64,000 nucleotides of DNA from Clostridia bacterium (GTDB lineage Bacteria > Bacillota > Clostridia > Christensenellales > Borkfalkiaceae): the NCBI GenBank assembly GCA_017467275.1, contig JAFTSN010000001.1, positions 62,001 through 126,000 of the forward strand, in the 5' to 3' direction. A program made the position numbers and the translations under genes. This document shows positions 25,135-34,292 of the stretch, in pieces (positions within the stretch are counted from its first letter, which is position 1; each line of letters begins with the position of its first letter). The notes under the pieces are model-generated. The model was not told the DNA's origin and did no database searches. It saw nothing but the letters and a program-made list of their open reading frames with translations.

Positions 25135-25171
25135 AAAAAAGACGGGGGACTCACCTTCCCCCGTCTTTTTT
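25135..25171. terminator. Strong bidirectional terminator
   Basis: AAAAAAGACGGGGGA pairs perfectly with TCCCCCGTCTTTTTT around a short loop. It lies between the converging dipeptidase and histidine kinase genes and overlaps the kinase stop codon. Confidence 0.88.
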
Positions 25172-26540
25172 ATATGAAATCCACCGTAAATATCGTCCCC
25201 TCGCCGAGCTTACTTTCCAGCCCGATAATCCAGCCCGATTTATTGCAGATCTTTTTCACGATTGCAAGTCCCAACCCGAAGCCGCCGCCCTTGCCTCCGT
25301 GCGATTTATCCACTGTGAAGAAACGGTCGAACACCCGTTCCTGATTTTCTTCGGCTATTCCTTGCCCCTCGTCCAAGACGCTGAATCGCGCGACGCCCTT
25401 TTCCGTTCTCGTAACCCTCACGGCGAGTCTGCCGCCCTCTTTATTATAGCGGATTGCGTTACGAATGAGATTCCCCATGACCTCGCTCAAACGCTCGTGA
25501 CGGCTCATGACTGTGATCCCCGCCTCGATATTTTTCTCAAGTTTCAATCCCCGCTTTTCGATATCGGGCAGCAACAGCTCAAGGGTTTCGTTTGCCAGCG
25601 CGGATAAATCCACCTCATAGGCGGGAAGCTCGTCGTTATCGATCGCGTTATAGTTGATGATCCGCGCGATCAGCTTGGAGAGCCGATCACTCTGCGAGAG
25701 AATGGTGTTCGCCGCCGCTTTGGCCTGCTCCCCGTCCAAAACGCCGCTCGCAAGCAGCTCCGAATAGCCGCGAATTGAAGTGAGCGGCGTGTTCATTTCG
25801 TGCGTGATATTGGCGATAAAATCGTTCTTGGAACGCTGTGCCTTTTCAACAAGCTCTTTCTCCCTTGTCAGCTCGTCCAATCGCGTTGCCACCTCTTCGT
25901 TGCGCTTATTGAGTATATCTACAATGGGCTTGAGCTCGGGATATTTCGTCGAGAGCTTTAAATTGAGCGCCGCTTCTTTAGCAAGCCGTTCCACAGGACT
26001 GATAATATATTCCGTCTCCAAATAAGTAAACAGCAAACAGATAAAAAAGTCGATCAAAAGAAAAATTCCGAGGGTGGGCAAAGACCCTGCAAACATACGC
26101 CAAACCGATTCAACCGACATGGAAAGACGGATAAGCCTTGTCGATCCGCCGTCCAGAACCGTCTTTCTGCAATAATAAATCATATCCTCGCCGAGGGAAT
26201 TGCTCTTTCTCACGGCGTAGCCTTCGCCCGTGCGCAAGGCACTTATAACCTCTTCCCGCCCCGCGTGATTTCCCAGCCCCTCTTTCACACTGTCCCCAAC
26301 AACGTTCCCCTCGCTATCCAAAAAGGTCACGCGGAGAAAATCGAGTTTTTCGGAAAACGCCTTTGCACCCGCCGAATCCCATGAATACGCCGATTCCTCA
26401 AAAAAGCTCATATACGTTTTTAAATCGCTCTGTGCATCTTTCACGCGGTCCTTATAAAACACCTGCGTGGACAGGAACGCAAAAATAATTAAAACGATAG
26501 CAAGAATCGCTTGCGAAATCCAAAGTATTTTTCTTCTCAT
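25170..26540 (-). CDS. phoR: Sensor histidine kinase, PhoR-like
   Basis: A 456-residue kinase. One membrane segment at each side (residues about 7-27 and 150-172) flanks an extracytoplasmic domain. A HAMP-like region follows, then the phospho-histidine motif NDFIANITHEMNTPLTSIRG and the ATPase boxes NLIRNAIRYNKEGG, DEGQGIAEENQERVFDRFF and GGFGLGLAIVKKI. It lies behind its OmpR-type partner and the Na/Pi and Pst genes, so a phosphate-sensing role like PhoR is likely, though the sensor domain itself does not prove it. A hairpin between regulator and kinase may reduce its expression. Confidence 0.85.
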   Translation of the reverse strand: MRRKILWISQAILAIVLIIFAFLSTQVFYKDRVKDAQSDLKTYMSFFEESAYSWDSAGAKAFSEKLDFLRVTFLDSEGNVVGDSVKEGLGNHAGREEVISALRTGEGYAVRKSNSLGEDMIYYCRKTVLDGGSTRLIRLSMSVESVWRMFAGSLPTLGIFLLIDFFICLLFTYLETEYIISPVERLAKEAALNLKLSTKYPELKPIVDILNKRNEEVATRLDELTREKELVEKAQRSKNDFIANITHEMNTPLTSIRGYSELLASGVLDGEQAKAAANTILSQSDRLSKLIARIINYNAIDNDELPAYEVDLSALANETLELLLPDIEKRGLKLEKNIEAGITVMSRHERLSEVMGNLIRNAIRYNKEGGRLAVRVTRTEKGVARFSVLDEGQGIAEENQERVFDRFFTVDKSHGGKGGGFGLGLAIVKKICNKSGWIIGLESKLGEGTIFTVDFI

Positions 26541-26559
26541 CCGTTTATCCTCACACGAT

Positions 26560-26597
26560 AAAAACGGCGTTCGTCAAAGACGTGCCCCCGCCGTTTT
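26560..26597 (-). terminator. Hairpin with T run between regulator and kinase genes
   Basis: On the minus strand AAAACGGCG pairs with CGCCGTTTT and is followed by further T, in the 65-base gap between the two genes. It could be an attenuator setting regulator:kinase ratio, or a full terminator with a separate kinase promoter. Confidence 0.6.
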
Positions 26598-26605
26598 GTA
26601 TTTTC

Positions 26606-27259
26606 CTATTCCTTTCTGAAACGGTAACCGACCCCGAAAACCGTTTCAAAACGGTCAATTCCGAGCTTGCGGAGCCGCGCGATATGGTTATCGAGCGTGC
26701 GGGTTTCCGTGTCGATATACCCCCAAATTTCCGTTAATAGGGTATCCCTCGAAAGCACGATTCCCGCGTTTTTCATACAGTATCTCAACAGCTCGAATTC
26801 CTTTCTGTTCAATTCGAGCTCTTTGCCGCCGAGCGTGACCCGCATAGTATCCGAATCAAGCTCCAATTCGCCAAGTCGAATAACGCCGCTCCCCGCCCTG
26901 CGGCGAAGCGCCGCCTTTATGCGCGCTACTAGCTCCATGACGCCGAACGGCTTGGAGATATAATCGTCCGCACCCAAATCGAGCCCCGTAACCTTATCAC
27001 TCTCCTGCGAAAGCGCGCTCAAAATGATACAACTCACGCCGCGATACCGTTCCTTGACGTAACGAAGCACCTCCAGCCCGTTTCCGTCGGGAAGCATGAT
27101 ATCGAGGAGGGCGAGGTCGGGCGTTCGTTCGGTCAAAGAACTGATAAATTCCCGCACCGTTCCGATTATCCTGCACTCAATCCCCTCACGCTCGAGGGAA
27201 AACTTCACGAGCCCCGCAATCGAGGCGTCATCCTCCAACACATAGACCAGACTTTTCAT
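26606..27259 (-). CDS. phoP: Response regulator, OmpR/PhoB family
   Basis: A 217-residue regulator. The receiver has VYVLEDDASIAGLV, the phospho-acceptor in LALLDIMLPDGNG and GADDYISKPFGVMELVARIK. The winged-helix DNA-binding domain has LTRKEFELLRY-like LNRKEFELLRYCMKNAG and TRTLDNHIARLRKLG. GGAGGG precedes the start. It is 34 bases after the Na/Pi transporter gene and upstream of a kinase; it is the probable activator of the Pho-box-like sites ahead of pstS. The symbol rests on context. Confidence 0.87.
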   Translation of the reverse strand: MKSLVYVLEDDASIAGLVKFSLEREGIECRIIGTVREFISSLTERTPDLALLDIMLPDGNGLEVLRYVKERYRGVSCIILSALSQESDKVTGLDLGADDYISKPFGVMELVARIKAALRRRAGSGVIRLGELELDSDTMRVTLGGKELELNRKEFELLRYCMKNAGIVLSRDTLLTEIWGYIDTETRTLDNHIARLRKLGIDRFETVFGVGYRFRKE

Positions 27260-27293
27260 TTTTCACCCTCCGCTTGTTGCGGTTTTTGGCTCT

Positions 27294-28958
27294 TTAAATT
27301 GCGTCTCTGCTGTGCGCGATATAGTTGATATGGTCGCCGATACGCTCAAGATTGGAGACGAGATTGATAAACACACCGTTGTTCTCGGGGCGACATTCTC
27401 CGCGCTCCATACGCGCGATATGATCGGCTATCAAAGCACGGCGCATTTCGTCGATCTCCTCCTCGAGCTTATCCGCCTCGGAAAGGAGATAATACTCTTT
27501 ATCGAGAATGATGCGCTTGACTAGCTTATACTGCTCGCAAAGGAGCCCGTGCATTTCCGCGATCTTATCCGCAACGACGGCGGAGAATACGAGATTCTCA
27601 CTCACTTCGCGGCGGGTGTATTTGGTCACGTTATCCGCAAGCTCGGAAATACGCACGACGTCGCCGACGTCGCTATGCAACGCGCGAACCAGCTTTTCAT
27701 CGGCAAGGGAAATCCCGCTCGCGGAAACTTGCACAAGATAATCGGAAACCTGCGAGCCGATCTTCGCAACCCGTTCGTTCTTATCCTGCACGACCTCTGC
27801 CGCCGCAAGATCCTTTTTGAGGAAACCGCCTATCGCCGCCTCCAAGCTTTCCATGGCAATATCTGCCATACGGAAAGTCTCCTTTTTAAGCTGGCTGATT
27901 GCCAACGCAGGCGTTGCAATAAAACGCTTGTCCATATACGTGACCGACACCTCCGACGCGGGCACGTCCTCACTCGCCTCACCGCTCTTTTTGCTCGGCA
28001 CAAGCAAAATTGCCAGCTTAACGAGATTCTTTGTGAACGGCAGAAAGAGAAGCGTACAGGTCACGTTGAAAATTGTGTGGAACATAGCAATCTGCGTACT
28101 GGGAGAGGAGAACCACTTTTCGAGCGTTACGGTGCTGAAGTTCTTCCAGATAAGAAGCATGACCGTGAATATAAGCGAGCCGATCACGTTAAAGAGCAGG
28201 TGAATGATACTCGTGCGCTTTGCATTGAGATTGGTACCGATCGACGAGATCATTGCCGTCACGCAGGTACCGATATTCGAGCCAAGAATGATAAAGAGAG
28301 GCGCGTTTCCGCCGTCACCGATAACAAGCCCCGCTCCCGCCATGGAAATGACGATCGTCGTCACCGCACTAGAGGATTGAATAATCGCCGTTAAACCGAT
28401 ACCGATCAAAAGCAGAAGAATGGAATTATCCACCTTTGCCAAGAAATCGGTGACCGCCTTACTCTCTTTCAGCGCGCTCATTGGATCGGACATCAGCCCA
28501 AGCCCGACGAACACAAGCCCAAGTCCCGCAAGAGCAAGCCCTGTGCTCTTCACGCGGTCGTTCTTGGAAAACAGGTCCATAAACACGCCGACAAAGAGCA
28601 TAAGCATGAAGATAAGATCGATATCGAACGCCTGAAGCGCCGCGATCTGTCCCGTGATGGTCGTGCCGATATTTGCGCCCATGATAAGCGCCGCCGCTTG
28701 ATACAGCGTCATAATGCCCGCGTTGACGAAGCCGATAATCATAACCGTCGTGATCGACGAGCTTTGCACAACCGCCGTTGCCGCCGCCCCCATTGCCACG
28801 TTCAGCGCGCGCTTATCCGAGGTCTTATTAAAAAGCTTTCTCAACCCGTTGCCTGCGATTTTCTCCATATTATCGCTCAAGACCTTAAAACCGAGCAAAA
28901 ACGCACCGCAACCCGCCAAAATCTCGATAACGATCGTCAAGATATCCATTGTCGTCAT
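27294..28958 (-). CDS. Na/Pi cotransporter family protein with PhoU-like tail
   Basis: A 554-residue membrane protein. Two inverted membrane repeats each carry the QSSS motif (VVQSSSITTVMIIGFVNAG and IIQSSSAVTTIVISMAGAG), diagnostic of NptA/YjbB-type sodium-phosphate transporters. The last ~200 residues are helical and PhoU-like, ending NLERIGDHINYIAHS. It moves phosphate using sodium; in bacteria it can import or export. ATG 28958 has AGGAAG nine bases upstream and is preferred over a TTG at 28964. It lies between the pst genes and the two-component pair. Confidence 0.9.
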   Translation of the reverse strand: MTTMDILTIVIEILAGCGAFLLGFKVLSDNMEKIAGNGLRKLFNKTSDKRALNVAMGAAATAVVQSSSITTVMIIGFVNAGIMTLYQAAALIMGANIGTTITGQIAALQAFDIDLIFMLMLFVGVFMDLFSKNDRVKSTGLALAGLGLVFVGLGLMSDPMSALKESKAVTDFLAKVDNSILLLLIGIGLTAIIQSSSAVTTIVISMAGAGLVIGDGGNAPLFIILGSNIGTCVTAMISSIGTNLNAKRTSIIHLLFNVIGSLIFTVMLLIWKNFSTVTLEKWFSSPSTQIAMFHTIFNVTCTLLFLPFTKNLVKLAILLVPSKKSGEASEDVPASEVSVTYMDKRFIATPALAISQLKKETFRMADIAMESLEAAIGGFLKKDLAAAEVVQDKNERVAKIGSQVSDYLVQVSASGISLADEKLVRALHSDVGDVVRISELADNVTKYTRREVSENLVFSAVVADKIAEMHGLLCEQYKLVKRIILDKEYYLLSEADKLEEEIDEMRRALIADHIARMERGECRPENNGVFINLVSNLERIGDHINYIAHSRDAI

Positions 28959-29088
28959 AACCAAAGTCTTCCTTTGTGTCCTTTTTGAGTTGTATTATAC
29001 AAATGTAAAATTTTTACTCATTCGCATTTTTACGTATTTTATTATATAATACTTTTTCCGAAAAGTCACTCAAATGAAAGAATAAAGT

Positions 29089-29116
29089 TGTAATAAGTTT
29101 GTAAAAAGTTTCGTAT
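29089..29116 (-). promoter_or_regulatory. Possible Pho boxes upstream of the Na/Pi transporter
   Basis: On the minus strand TTTACA (29100-29105) and ATTACA (29089-29094) are spaced 11 bases, with a weaker ATACGA-like copy at 29111-29116. They resemble the repeats ahead of pstS but lie over 40 bases from the nearest TATAAT (29041-29046), so assignment is tentative. Confidence 0.35.
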
Positions 29117-29135
29117 ATAGAGAGAATCTCTCTTT

Positions 29136-29798
29136 TCAAAAGCCCTTTTCCGTGGAGACATGAACCCCGCTCACGGAAAAAATAACCCATTCGGCGATAT
29201 TGGTCGCATGGTCGCCGATCCGTTCGAGGTATTTGGATACCATCATAAGATCAAGCGCGCGTTCGGCAAATTTTTCATCGTTTCGGATACAGTCTAACAG
29301 CGCTTCTTTTGCCCCGTTAAAAAGTTCGTCCACCTCGTCGTCCGCCCTGCACACCTTTTGGGCAAGCTCTAAATTATCGTCCGTGAACGCAAGAATGCTT
29401 TCGTCGACCATTTTAATAACGGCAACGCTCATTGCATCGATAAAAGGAACGGTGTAAGAAGTCCCCGTCCTCCCGCCCCGCGTGACGATCTCAGCGATAT
29501 CTGCAGCAAAATCGCCGATTCGCTCCATATCCGTGATCATTTTGAGGGCAGACGAAACCTTCCGCATATCCGAAGCCACAGGCTGTTGGGTCAAAAGGAG
29601 CTTTAAGCAGAGGTTTTCGATCTCCTTTTCCTTATCGTCAATCACGTTATCGTCGTTGATAACCGCCTGTGCCAAAATAAGATCGTCCTTTTTGAGGGCG
29701 TTAATTGTGCGCCCAATTGCCGTTTTGATATGCTCGCCCATCTCGAGAATGCCTTCTTTGAGCTCTTTAAGCGCATTTAAGTATACCGTTCTTGCCAT
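29136..29798 (-). CDS. phoU: Phosphate transport accessory/regulator PhoU
   Basis: A 220-residue all-helical protein with two PhoU repeats: a metal-binding NVIDDKEKEIENLCLKLLL and SALKMITDMERIGDFAADIA in the first half, CRADDEVDELFNGAKEALLD and VSKYLERIGDHATNIAEWVI in the second. PhoU couples the Pst transporter to the PhoR/PhoP pair and prevents signalling when phosphate is ample. Start choice is between TTG 29804, with GGAGG five bases upstream and overlapping the pstB stop, and ATG 29798; I list the ATG. Last gene of the pst operon. Confidence 0.94.
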   Translation of the reverse strand: MARTVYLNALKELKEGILEMGEHIKTAIGRTINALKKDDLILAQAVINDDNVIDDKEKEIENLCLKLLLTQQPVASDMRKVSSALKMITDMERIGDFAADIAEIVTRGGRTGTSYTVPFIDAMSVAVIKMVDESILAFTDDNLELAQKVCRADDEVDELFNGAKEALLDCIRNDEKFAERALDLMMVSKYLERIGDHATNIAEWVIFSVSGVHVSTEKGF

Positions 29799-29800
29799 AA

Positions 29801-30586
29801 TCAACCAAACCTCCCTGTGATATAGTCTTCCGTTCTCTTATCCTTAGGCATGGAAAATATCCGTTCGGTGTCACCCATTTCCACCATTTCTCCAAGGAGG
29901 AAAAACGCTGTTTTATCCGAAACGCGGGTTGCCTGCTGCATATTGTGTGTGACCATGATAACCGTGATCTGCTTTTTTAGCTCCGTGCAAAGCTCCTCAA
30001 TCTTGCCCGTTGAAATGGGGTCGAGCGCGCTAGTGGGTTCGTCCATCAACAAAATTTGCGGCTCGACCGCAAGCGCGCGCGCAATACAAAGGCGTTGTTG
30101 CTGTCCGCCTGAAAGCCCGAGCGCGGATTTGTTCAAGCGGTCCTTGAGCTCCTCCCACATCGCCGCGCTTTTCAGCGACGTCTCCACAATCCCGTCAAGT
30201 TCGGATTTCTTTTTAATTCCAAACGTGCGGGGGCCGTAGGCGATATTGTCATAGACGCTCATAGCAAACGGATTGGGCCGCTGAAACACCATGCCGACGT
30301 TTTTTCTAAGCCGTGCAAGGTTAATTTCGCGGGCATAAATATTCTCCCCGCCTATTTGTATCACGCCCTCCACCCTGCAGCCTTCTACTAAATCGTTCAT
30401 ACGGTTAAGGGATTTTAAAAGGGTGGACTTTCCACAGCCAGAGGGTCCGATCAGTGCCGTGATTTGCCTTTCTGGCATGGTCATATTCACATTTTTAAGG
30501 GCATGAAAATCGCCGTAATAAAGAGTCATTTCCCGAACGTCGATCGCCACGCCCCGTTCAAAAGAAAATTTTTCTATCTGTTTCAT
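29801..30586 (-). CDS. pstB: Phosphate ABC transporter ATP-binding protein PstB
   Basis: A 261-residue ATPase. Walker A is [11 protein letters not shown] near residue 47, the Q-loop [20 protein letters not shown] is PstB-specific, the signature is [19 protein letters not shown] and Walker B is [15 protein letters not shown]. It powers phosphate import through the Pst permease. It overlaps the pstCA stop by 4 bases and phoU follows immediately. Confidence 0.97.
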   Translation of the reverse strand: MKQIEKFSFERGVAIDVREMTLYYGDFHALKNVNMTMPERQITALIGPSGCGKSTLLKSLNRMNDLVEGCRVEGVIQIGGENIYAREINLARLRKNVGMVFQRPNPFAMSVYDNIAYGPRTFGIKKKSELDGIVETSLKSAAMWEELKDRLNKSALGLSGGQQQRLCIARALAVEPQILLMDEPTSALDPISTGKIEELCTELKKQITVIMVTHNMQQATRVSDKTAFFLLGEMVEMGDTERIFSMPKDKRTEDYITGRFG

Positions 30587-32496
30587 CTTTCTTTTTCCTT
30601 TTTCGTTTTTTCTTTGGGTTTCCCCGCGTGCTTTTGCACGAGCGACACCAAGAGATTCAAAAATGCCACGATCACAAGCAGGACCACCGCCGTCGCATAC
30701 ATCGCGTTTACACCCAAGCCCTTCACGGGCTCCACTTGAAAGCGGTACATCATAACGGCGAACGTCGAACCCGTACCCGAGTATCCGCTCGGCATTTTAA
30801 TCGTCGAGCCCGCGGTGTAAATGAGCGCCGCAGATTCTCCAACGATGCGCCCCACGCTTAAAATCACCGACGTCACAATCCCGCCGATTGCCTGCGGCAA
30901 AACCACCTTAAAGATCGTTCTCACCTTGGACGAACCAAGCGCAAGCGAGCCCTCGCGCATACTGTCAGGCACCGCCTTAAGACTTTCCTCCGTCGAACGA
31001 ATGACCGTCGGTAAAACAATCAAAACCATGGTAAATGAACCCGCAAAAAGGCTGTAGTCGAGCTTGCAGATTCCACAGAAGAAAATCATACCGAACAACC
31101 CGAAGACTATAGACGGAACGCCCGAAAGCGTGTCGATAAACAAGCGCACGACCTTGACGAATTTACTCCCCTTTTTCGAGTATTCGTTCAGGTAAATCGC
31201 CGCGCCGATTCCAAGAGGAAGCGCGATCAATAAGGTCATAAAAACGATCATGAGCGTGGAAACGAACGCAGGCGCGAGCATCGGCGCGCCGTTTTTACTC
31301 TCCCCGAACAAAAATCGCGGCGTGAGATAGGGGATGCCTTTCACAAGAATAAATCCCACGAGATAAATCAGCGTGAAAACAATCGTGAGTGCAAACGCCA
31401 CGCTCGCCCATTTGAGCGCGGTCTGTATGCCTCCCTTTTGCTTATAAACGCGTACATACCCCTCGCCTTTCCTCTCCTTTTGAGCTTGGGAGAGCTTTTT
31501 ATGAAAAACGGTGTCGCCTCCGAGCTTTTCCTTTTTCGTGAAGTTCAAAACGAGATTGATTAAGAGCACGAACAAAAGCAGAATAAACCCCGTTGCGATC
31601 AATGCGCTTTCGTGGATGCTTCCAGGCGAGACGTAACCCATTTCCTGCACGATCGTAGTCGTTAAAGAAGATACGGGCAAAAATAGGCTCGTCGGGAATT
31701 TCCCGGGGGTTGCGCCGATCACAAACATGACCGCCATCGTCTCGCCGACCGCCCTTCCCACGCCGAGAATAATCGCGGACATAATCCCCGATTTTGCCGC
31801 GGGAAGCATCACGCGGAACACCGTCTGATTTTTGGTGTTACCAAGCCCGAGGGATCCCTCGAAATACTCTCTCGGCACAGCCTCGAGCGCGTTTTTAGAA
31901 AGAGAGGCAATTGTCGGCGTAATCATAATCGCGAGCACCAAAACCGCGGAGAGTACCCCAACGCCAAGCCCGTTCGGAGAAATATCCCGAATGATCGGCA
32001 CAATCACGACCAACCCGAAAAAGCCGAGAATGATGGACGGAATACTCGCCAAGAGGTTTATTATCTGTTGCACGAATCCCTTTAAAGGAATCGTGCGAAG
32101 CATGGGGATTTTTTCGAGACGAGCGAAGGCTCTCCCAAGCCGTTCGGGGCAGTAAAAGGACAAAAAGACGGCGGTGAAAACACCGAACACGCTCCCCAAA
32201 AGCACCGCGCCGAGGGTCACGGCTAGCGAGGTCACGATCATAGGCGCAATGCCGAAAATATCCTTATATTCAAGTTTGCCCGCAGTAACCTTACTTTCCC
32301 AATCGGGCTTCCAGATTTTTCCAAATAGGAAATTGAAAACGCCAATCTCTCGGAATGCGGGGATGCTCCGATAGAGCACAAAGAGAATGATCGCGAACAC
32401 CGCGACAATGGAGAACGCCGCGCAGAGTCCGAACAAAAGCTTTGCTCCCCGCTCTCCGCGTGCGCTCGATAACCTTTTTTCTTTCGCTCTTTCCAT
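30583..32496 (-). CDS. pstCA: Fused phosphate permease PstC-PstA
   Basis: A single 637-residue frame holding both halves of the phosphate channel. Residues about 1-320 are PstC-like ([38 protein letters not shown]). After a ~55-residue charged linker with [12 protein letters not shown], residues about 375-620 are PstA-like ([37 protein letters not shown]). Each half has about six membrane helices, with EAA-type loops [17 protein letters not shown] and [17 protein letters not shown]. The two are normally separate genes. No stop codon separates the halves, so this appears to be a true fusion. It lies two bases after pstS. Confidence 0.93.
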   Translation of the reverse strand: MERAKEKRLSSARGERGAKLLFGLCAAFSIVAVFAIILFVLYRSIPAFREIGVFNFLFGKIWKPDWESKVTAGKLEYKDIFGIAPMIVTSLAVTLGAVLLGSVFGVFTAVFLSFYCPERLGRAFARLEKIPMLRTIPLKGFVQQIINLLASIPSIILGFFGLVVIVPIIRDISPNGLGVGVLSAVLVLAIMITPTIASLSKNALEAVPREYFEGSLGLGNTKNQTVFRVMLPAAKSGIMSAIILGVGRAVGETMAVMFVIGATPGKFPTSLFLPVSSLTTTIVQEMGYVSPGSIHESALIATGFILLLFVLLINLVLNFTKKEKLGGDTVFHKKLSQAQKERKGEGYVRVYKQKGGIQTALKWASVAFALTIVFTLIYLVGFILVKGIPYLTPRFLFGESKNGAPMLAPAFVSTLMIVFMTLLIALPLGIGAAIYLNEYSKKGSKFVKVVRLFIDTLSGVPSIVFGLFGMIFFCGICKLDYSLFAGSFTMVLIVLPTVIRSTEESLKAVPDSMREGSLALGSSKVRTIFKVVLPQAIGGIVTSVILSVGRIVGESAALIYTAGSTIKMPSGYSGTGSTFAVMMYRFQVEPVKGLGVNAMYATAVVLLVIVAFLNLLVSLVQKHAGKPKEKTKKEKER

Positions 32497-32498
32497 AA

Positions 32499-33314
32499 TC
32501 AGCTTACTCGGATATACCCTTTCGATTCGACGATCTCCTGCGCTTCGTCCGTGAAGAGGTAGTCGAAAAACGCCTGCGCCTCCCTAGAAAGCGTTTTACC
32601 GCTTTTAACGACAAGATTAAACGGACGGGAAAGCCGATAAATCCCCGCTTCGATATTTTGAACCGTCGGCTCCACGCCGTCATACTTAAGCGCCTTGACC
32701 GTTTCGTCCAATGAGCCCAGCGATACATACCCCAGAAGATTGGTATTCCCCTTTGTCGCAATCTGCGTTAAAACGTTGCCCGTCGAATTTTGCGTCTGTG
32801 TGCCGTCCGCAAAGGCTTCCAGCTCCGTCAAATCCTTTCCCTCGCTGTTTTTCACGAGCTCGTCGAACGCCCCGCGCGTTCCCGAAGAAGCTTCCCTTGC
32901 GATACCCGCCGTGATCGAGCCAATCGGCACACCGTTTGCATAGAGGTTATAAACTTCGTCTGCCGTCACCCCATCAATTGCGCACGCTTGATTGACGACG
33001 AGCGCAATGCCGTCGGTGGCAAGCCGCCTTGCCGTCAGTCCCACCTCCGTCGGCTTGAGCTCTCTCGAAGACATACCGAAATCGTTCTTCCCTAAAAGCG
33101 CGTCCGAAATCCCCACGCCCGAGCCTCCGCCGTTCACCTCTATCGAAATTCCGCCGTGCGCTTCCTCATAGGCACTCGCAAGCTCCTCCATAAGCGGCTG
33201 AACGGAAGTCGAGCCCGATATCGTCACCGTTGTTTTCTCTTTTCCGCAGCCCGTGAACGAGACCATGCCCCCCACTGCCGCAAGCGCCAACACCATAGCC
33301 AATGTCTTTTTCAT
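32499..33314 (-). CDS. pstS: Phosphate-binding lipoprotein PstS
   Basis: A 271-residue protein from ATG 33314, which has AAGGAG nine bases upstream; the longer in-frame extension crosses the promoter. The lipoprotein signal (LALAAVGGMVSFTGCGK) is followed by ISGSTSVQPLMEELASAYEE, GGGSGVGISDALLGKNDFGM and REASSGTRGAFDELV, the phosphate-contacting stretches of PstS. It delivers phosphate to PstCA-B. First gene of pstS-pstCA-pstB-phoU, with Pho-box-like repeats ahead. Confidence 0.94.
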   Translation of the reverse strand: MKKTLAMVLALAAVGGMVSFTGCGKEKTTVTISGSTSVQPLMEELASAYEEAHGGISIEVNGGGSGVGISDALLGKNDFGMSSRELKPTEVGLTARRLATDGIALVVNQACAIDGVTADEVYNLYANGVPIGSITAGIAREASSGTRGAFDELVKNSEGKDLTELEAFADGTQTQNSTGNVLTQIATKGNTNLLGYVSLGSLDETVKALKYDGVEPTVQNIEAGIYRLSRPFNLVVKSGKTLSREAQAFFDYLFTDEAQEIVESKGYIRVS

Positions 33315-33345
33315 ATTTTTCATCTCCTTGTTTGATTGTGCCTTT

Positions 33346-33441
33346 ATCATACTGCCCACTTGTAAAAAAATCCCCCTTATTTTGTAAACGAAGGGTAACA
33401 AATGCGTAATATCTTTTTTACCCCTGTAATAAAATTGTAAT
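33346..33441 (-). promoter_or_regulatory. pstS promoter with Pho-box-like direct repeats
   Basis: On the minus strand six copies of a (T/A)TTACA-like hexamer occur at 33361-33366, 33383-33388, 33394-33399, 33405-33410, 33425-33430 and 33436-33441. The first four fall on one 11-base period (one slot empty) and the last two are 11 apart. The nearest is nine bases upstream of a TATGAT -10 (33346-33351) with no good -35, the arrangement expected for activation by a PhoP/PhoB regulator. Confidence 0.65.
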
Positions 33442-33457
33442 TTCCCCGCCCTTTCGT

Positions 33458-33486
33458 TTGCTTTTTTTGCGCGCGTATGATACAAT
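33458..33486 (+). promoter_or_regulatory. Promoter of pnuC
   Basis: TTGCTT (33458-33463), 17 bases, TACAAT (33481-33486), divergent from the pstS control region. Confidence 0.5.
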
Positions 33487-33515
33487 AATCGGGAAAATAG
33501 GATCAAAAGAATGTC

Positions 33516-34256
33516 ATGCAAAATAGCGTAGGAAAACAACTGAAAAAGCTTTTCGGGGATTGGAATTTATTCGAGCTCTTGCTTTTATCGATCGGACTTT
33601 TCACAACCATTGTCGTTTTTGCCGTCGGGAAGGATAAAAACGTCTTTTCACTCTTATCCTCCTGCACGGGGATCGTCTGCGTGCTTTTCACCGCCAAAGG
33701 CAACCCCGTGGCACAGTATTTGAGCATTTTGTTTGCTGCCTGCTATTCGATCGTATCCTATCAATCCAAATATTACGGCGAAATGCTCATTTACCTATTC
33801 TTGATGATTCCCATACATATCGGGTGCATCGTCTCGTGGTTAAAAAACCGTAAAAACCCCGACGCGGCGGAGGTCAAAATCAACACGCTCACGAGGCGAG
33901 AATATTTTCTTCTCGCCGTCGGCGATCTTGCCGCCACGACCGCTTTTTATTTCCTTTTAAGGGCACTGGGAACAAGCGAGCTGATCGTCAGCACGATTTC
34001 CCTCGTCTCCTCCGTGTCCGCGGCATATTTAATGCTGCGCCGAAGCGAGTACTATGCGGTTTGCTTTATCGCGAACGACATCATTCTGCTCGTGCTTTGG
34101 GGAATACGGGTGGCAGTCGATCCTGCTTGCATTCCCACGCTCATAACCTTCGTCATCTTCCTTATTAACGACGTCTACGGTTTTATCGCTTGGAAAAGGC
34201 GTAAAAGAGAGCAAAAACGGGAGGCTTCTGCCTTGGCAACCCCTTCCGATATATAA
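33516..34256 (+). CDS. pnuC: Nicotinamide riboside/mononucleotide transporter PnuC
   Basis: A 246-residue membrane protein with about seven hydrophobic segments. AKGNPVAQYLSILFAACYSI, YQSKYYGEMLIYLFLMIPIH and FVIFLINDVYGFIAWKRRKR match the PnuC family, which imports nicotinamide riboside for NAD synthesis by facilitated diffusion. The ribosome site is weak (AGGA 13 bases upstream). A sugar mutarotase follows 36 bases later, perhaps co-transcribed. It fits a cell that salvages NAD precursors; an isochorismatase-family hydrolase lies at 55545. Confidence 0.9.
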   Translation: MQNSVGKQLKKLFGDWNLFELLLLSIGLFTTIVVFAVGKDKNVFSLLSSCTGIVCVLFTAKGNPVAQYLSILFAACYSIVSYQSKYYGEMLIYLFLMIPIHIGCIVSWLKNRKNPDAAEVKINTLTRREYFLLAVGDLAATTAFYFLLRALGTSELIVSTISLVSSVSAAYLMLRRSEYYAVCFIANDIILLVLWGIRVAVDPACIPTLITFVIFLINDVYGFIAWKRRKREQKREASALATPSDI

Positions 34257-34292
34257 TTTGTGCAAAAAAATAAAAACAAACAGGAGATTTTT

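Noticed and set aside
27549-28394. 281-codon open frame on the plus strand
   Set aside because: Antisense to the Na/Pi cotransporter, His/Arg-rich and without family features; a shadow of the coding strand.
33315-33539. N-terminal extension of PstS to 33539
   Set aside because: It would include the Pho-box array, the -10 and the ribosome site and would hide the lipoprotein signal; the ATG at 33314 is correct.
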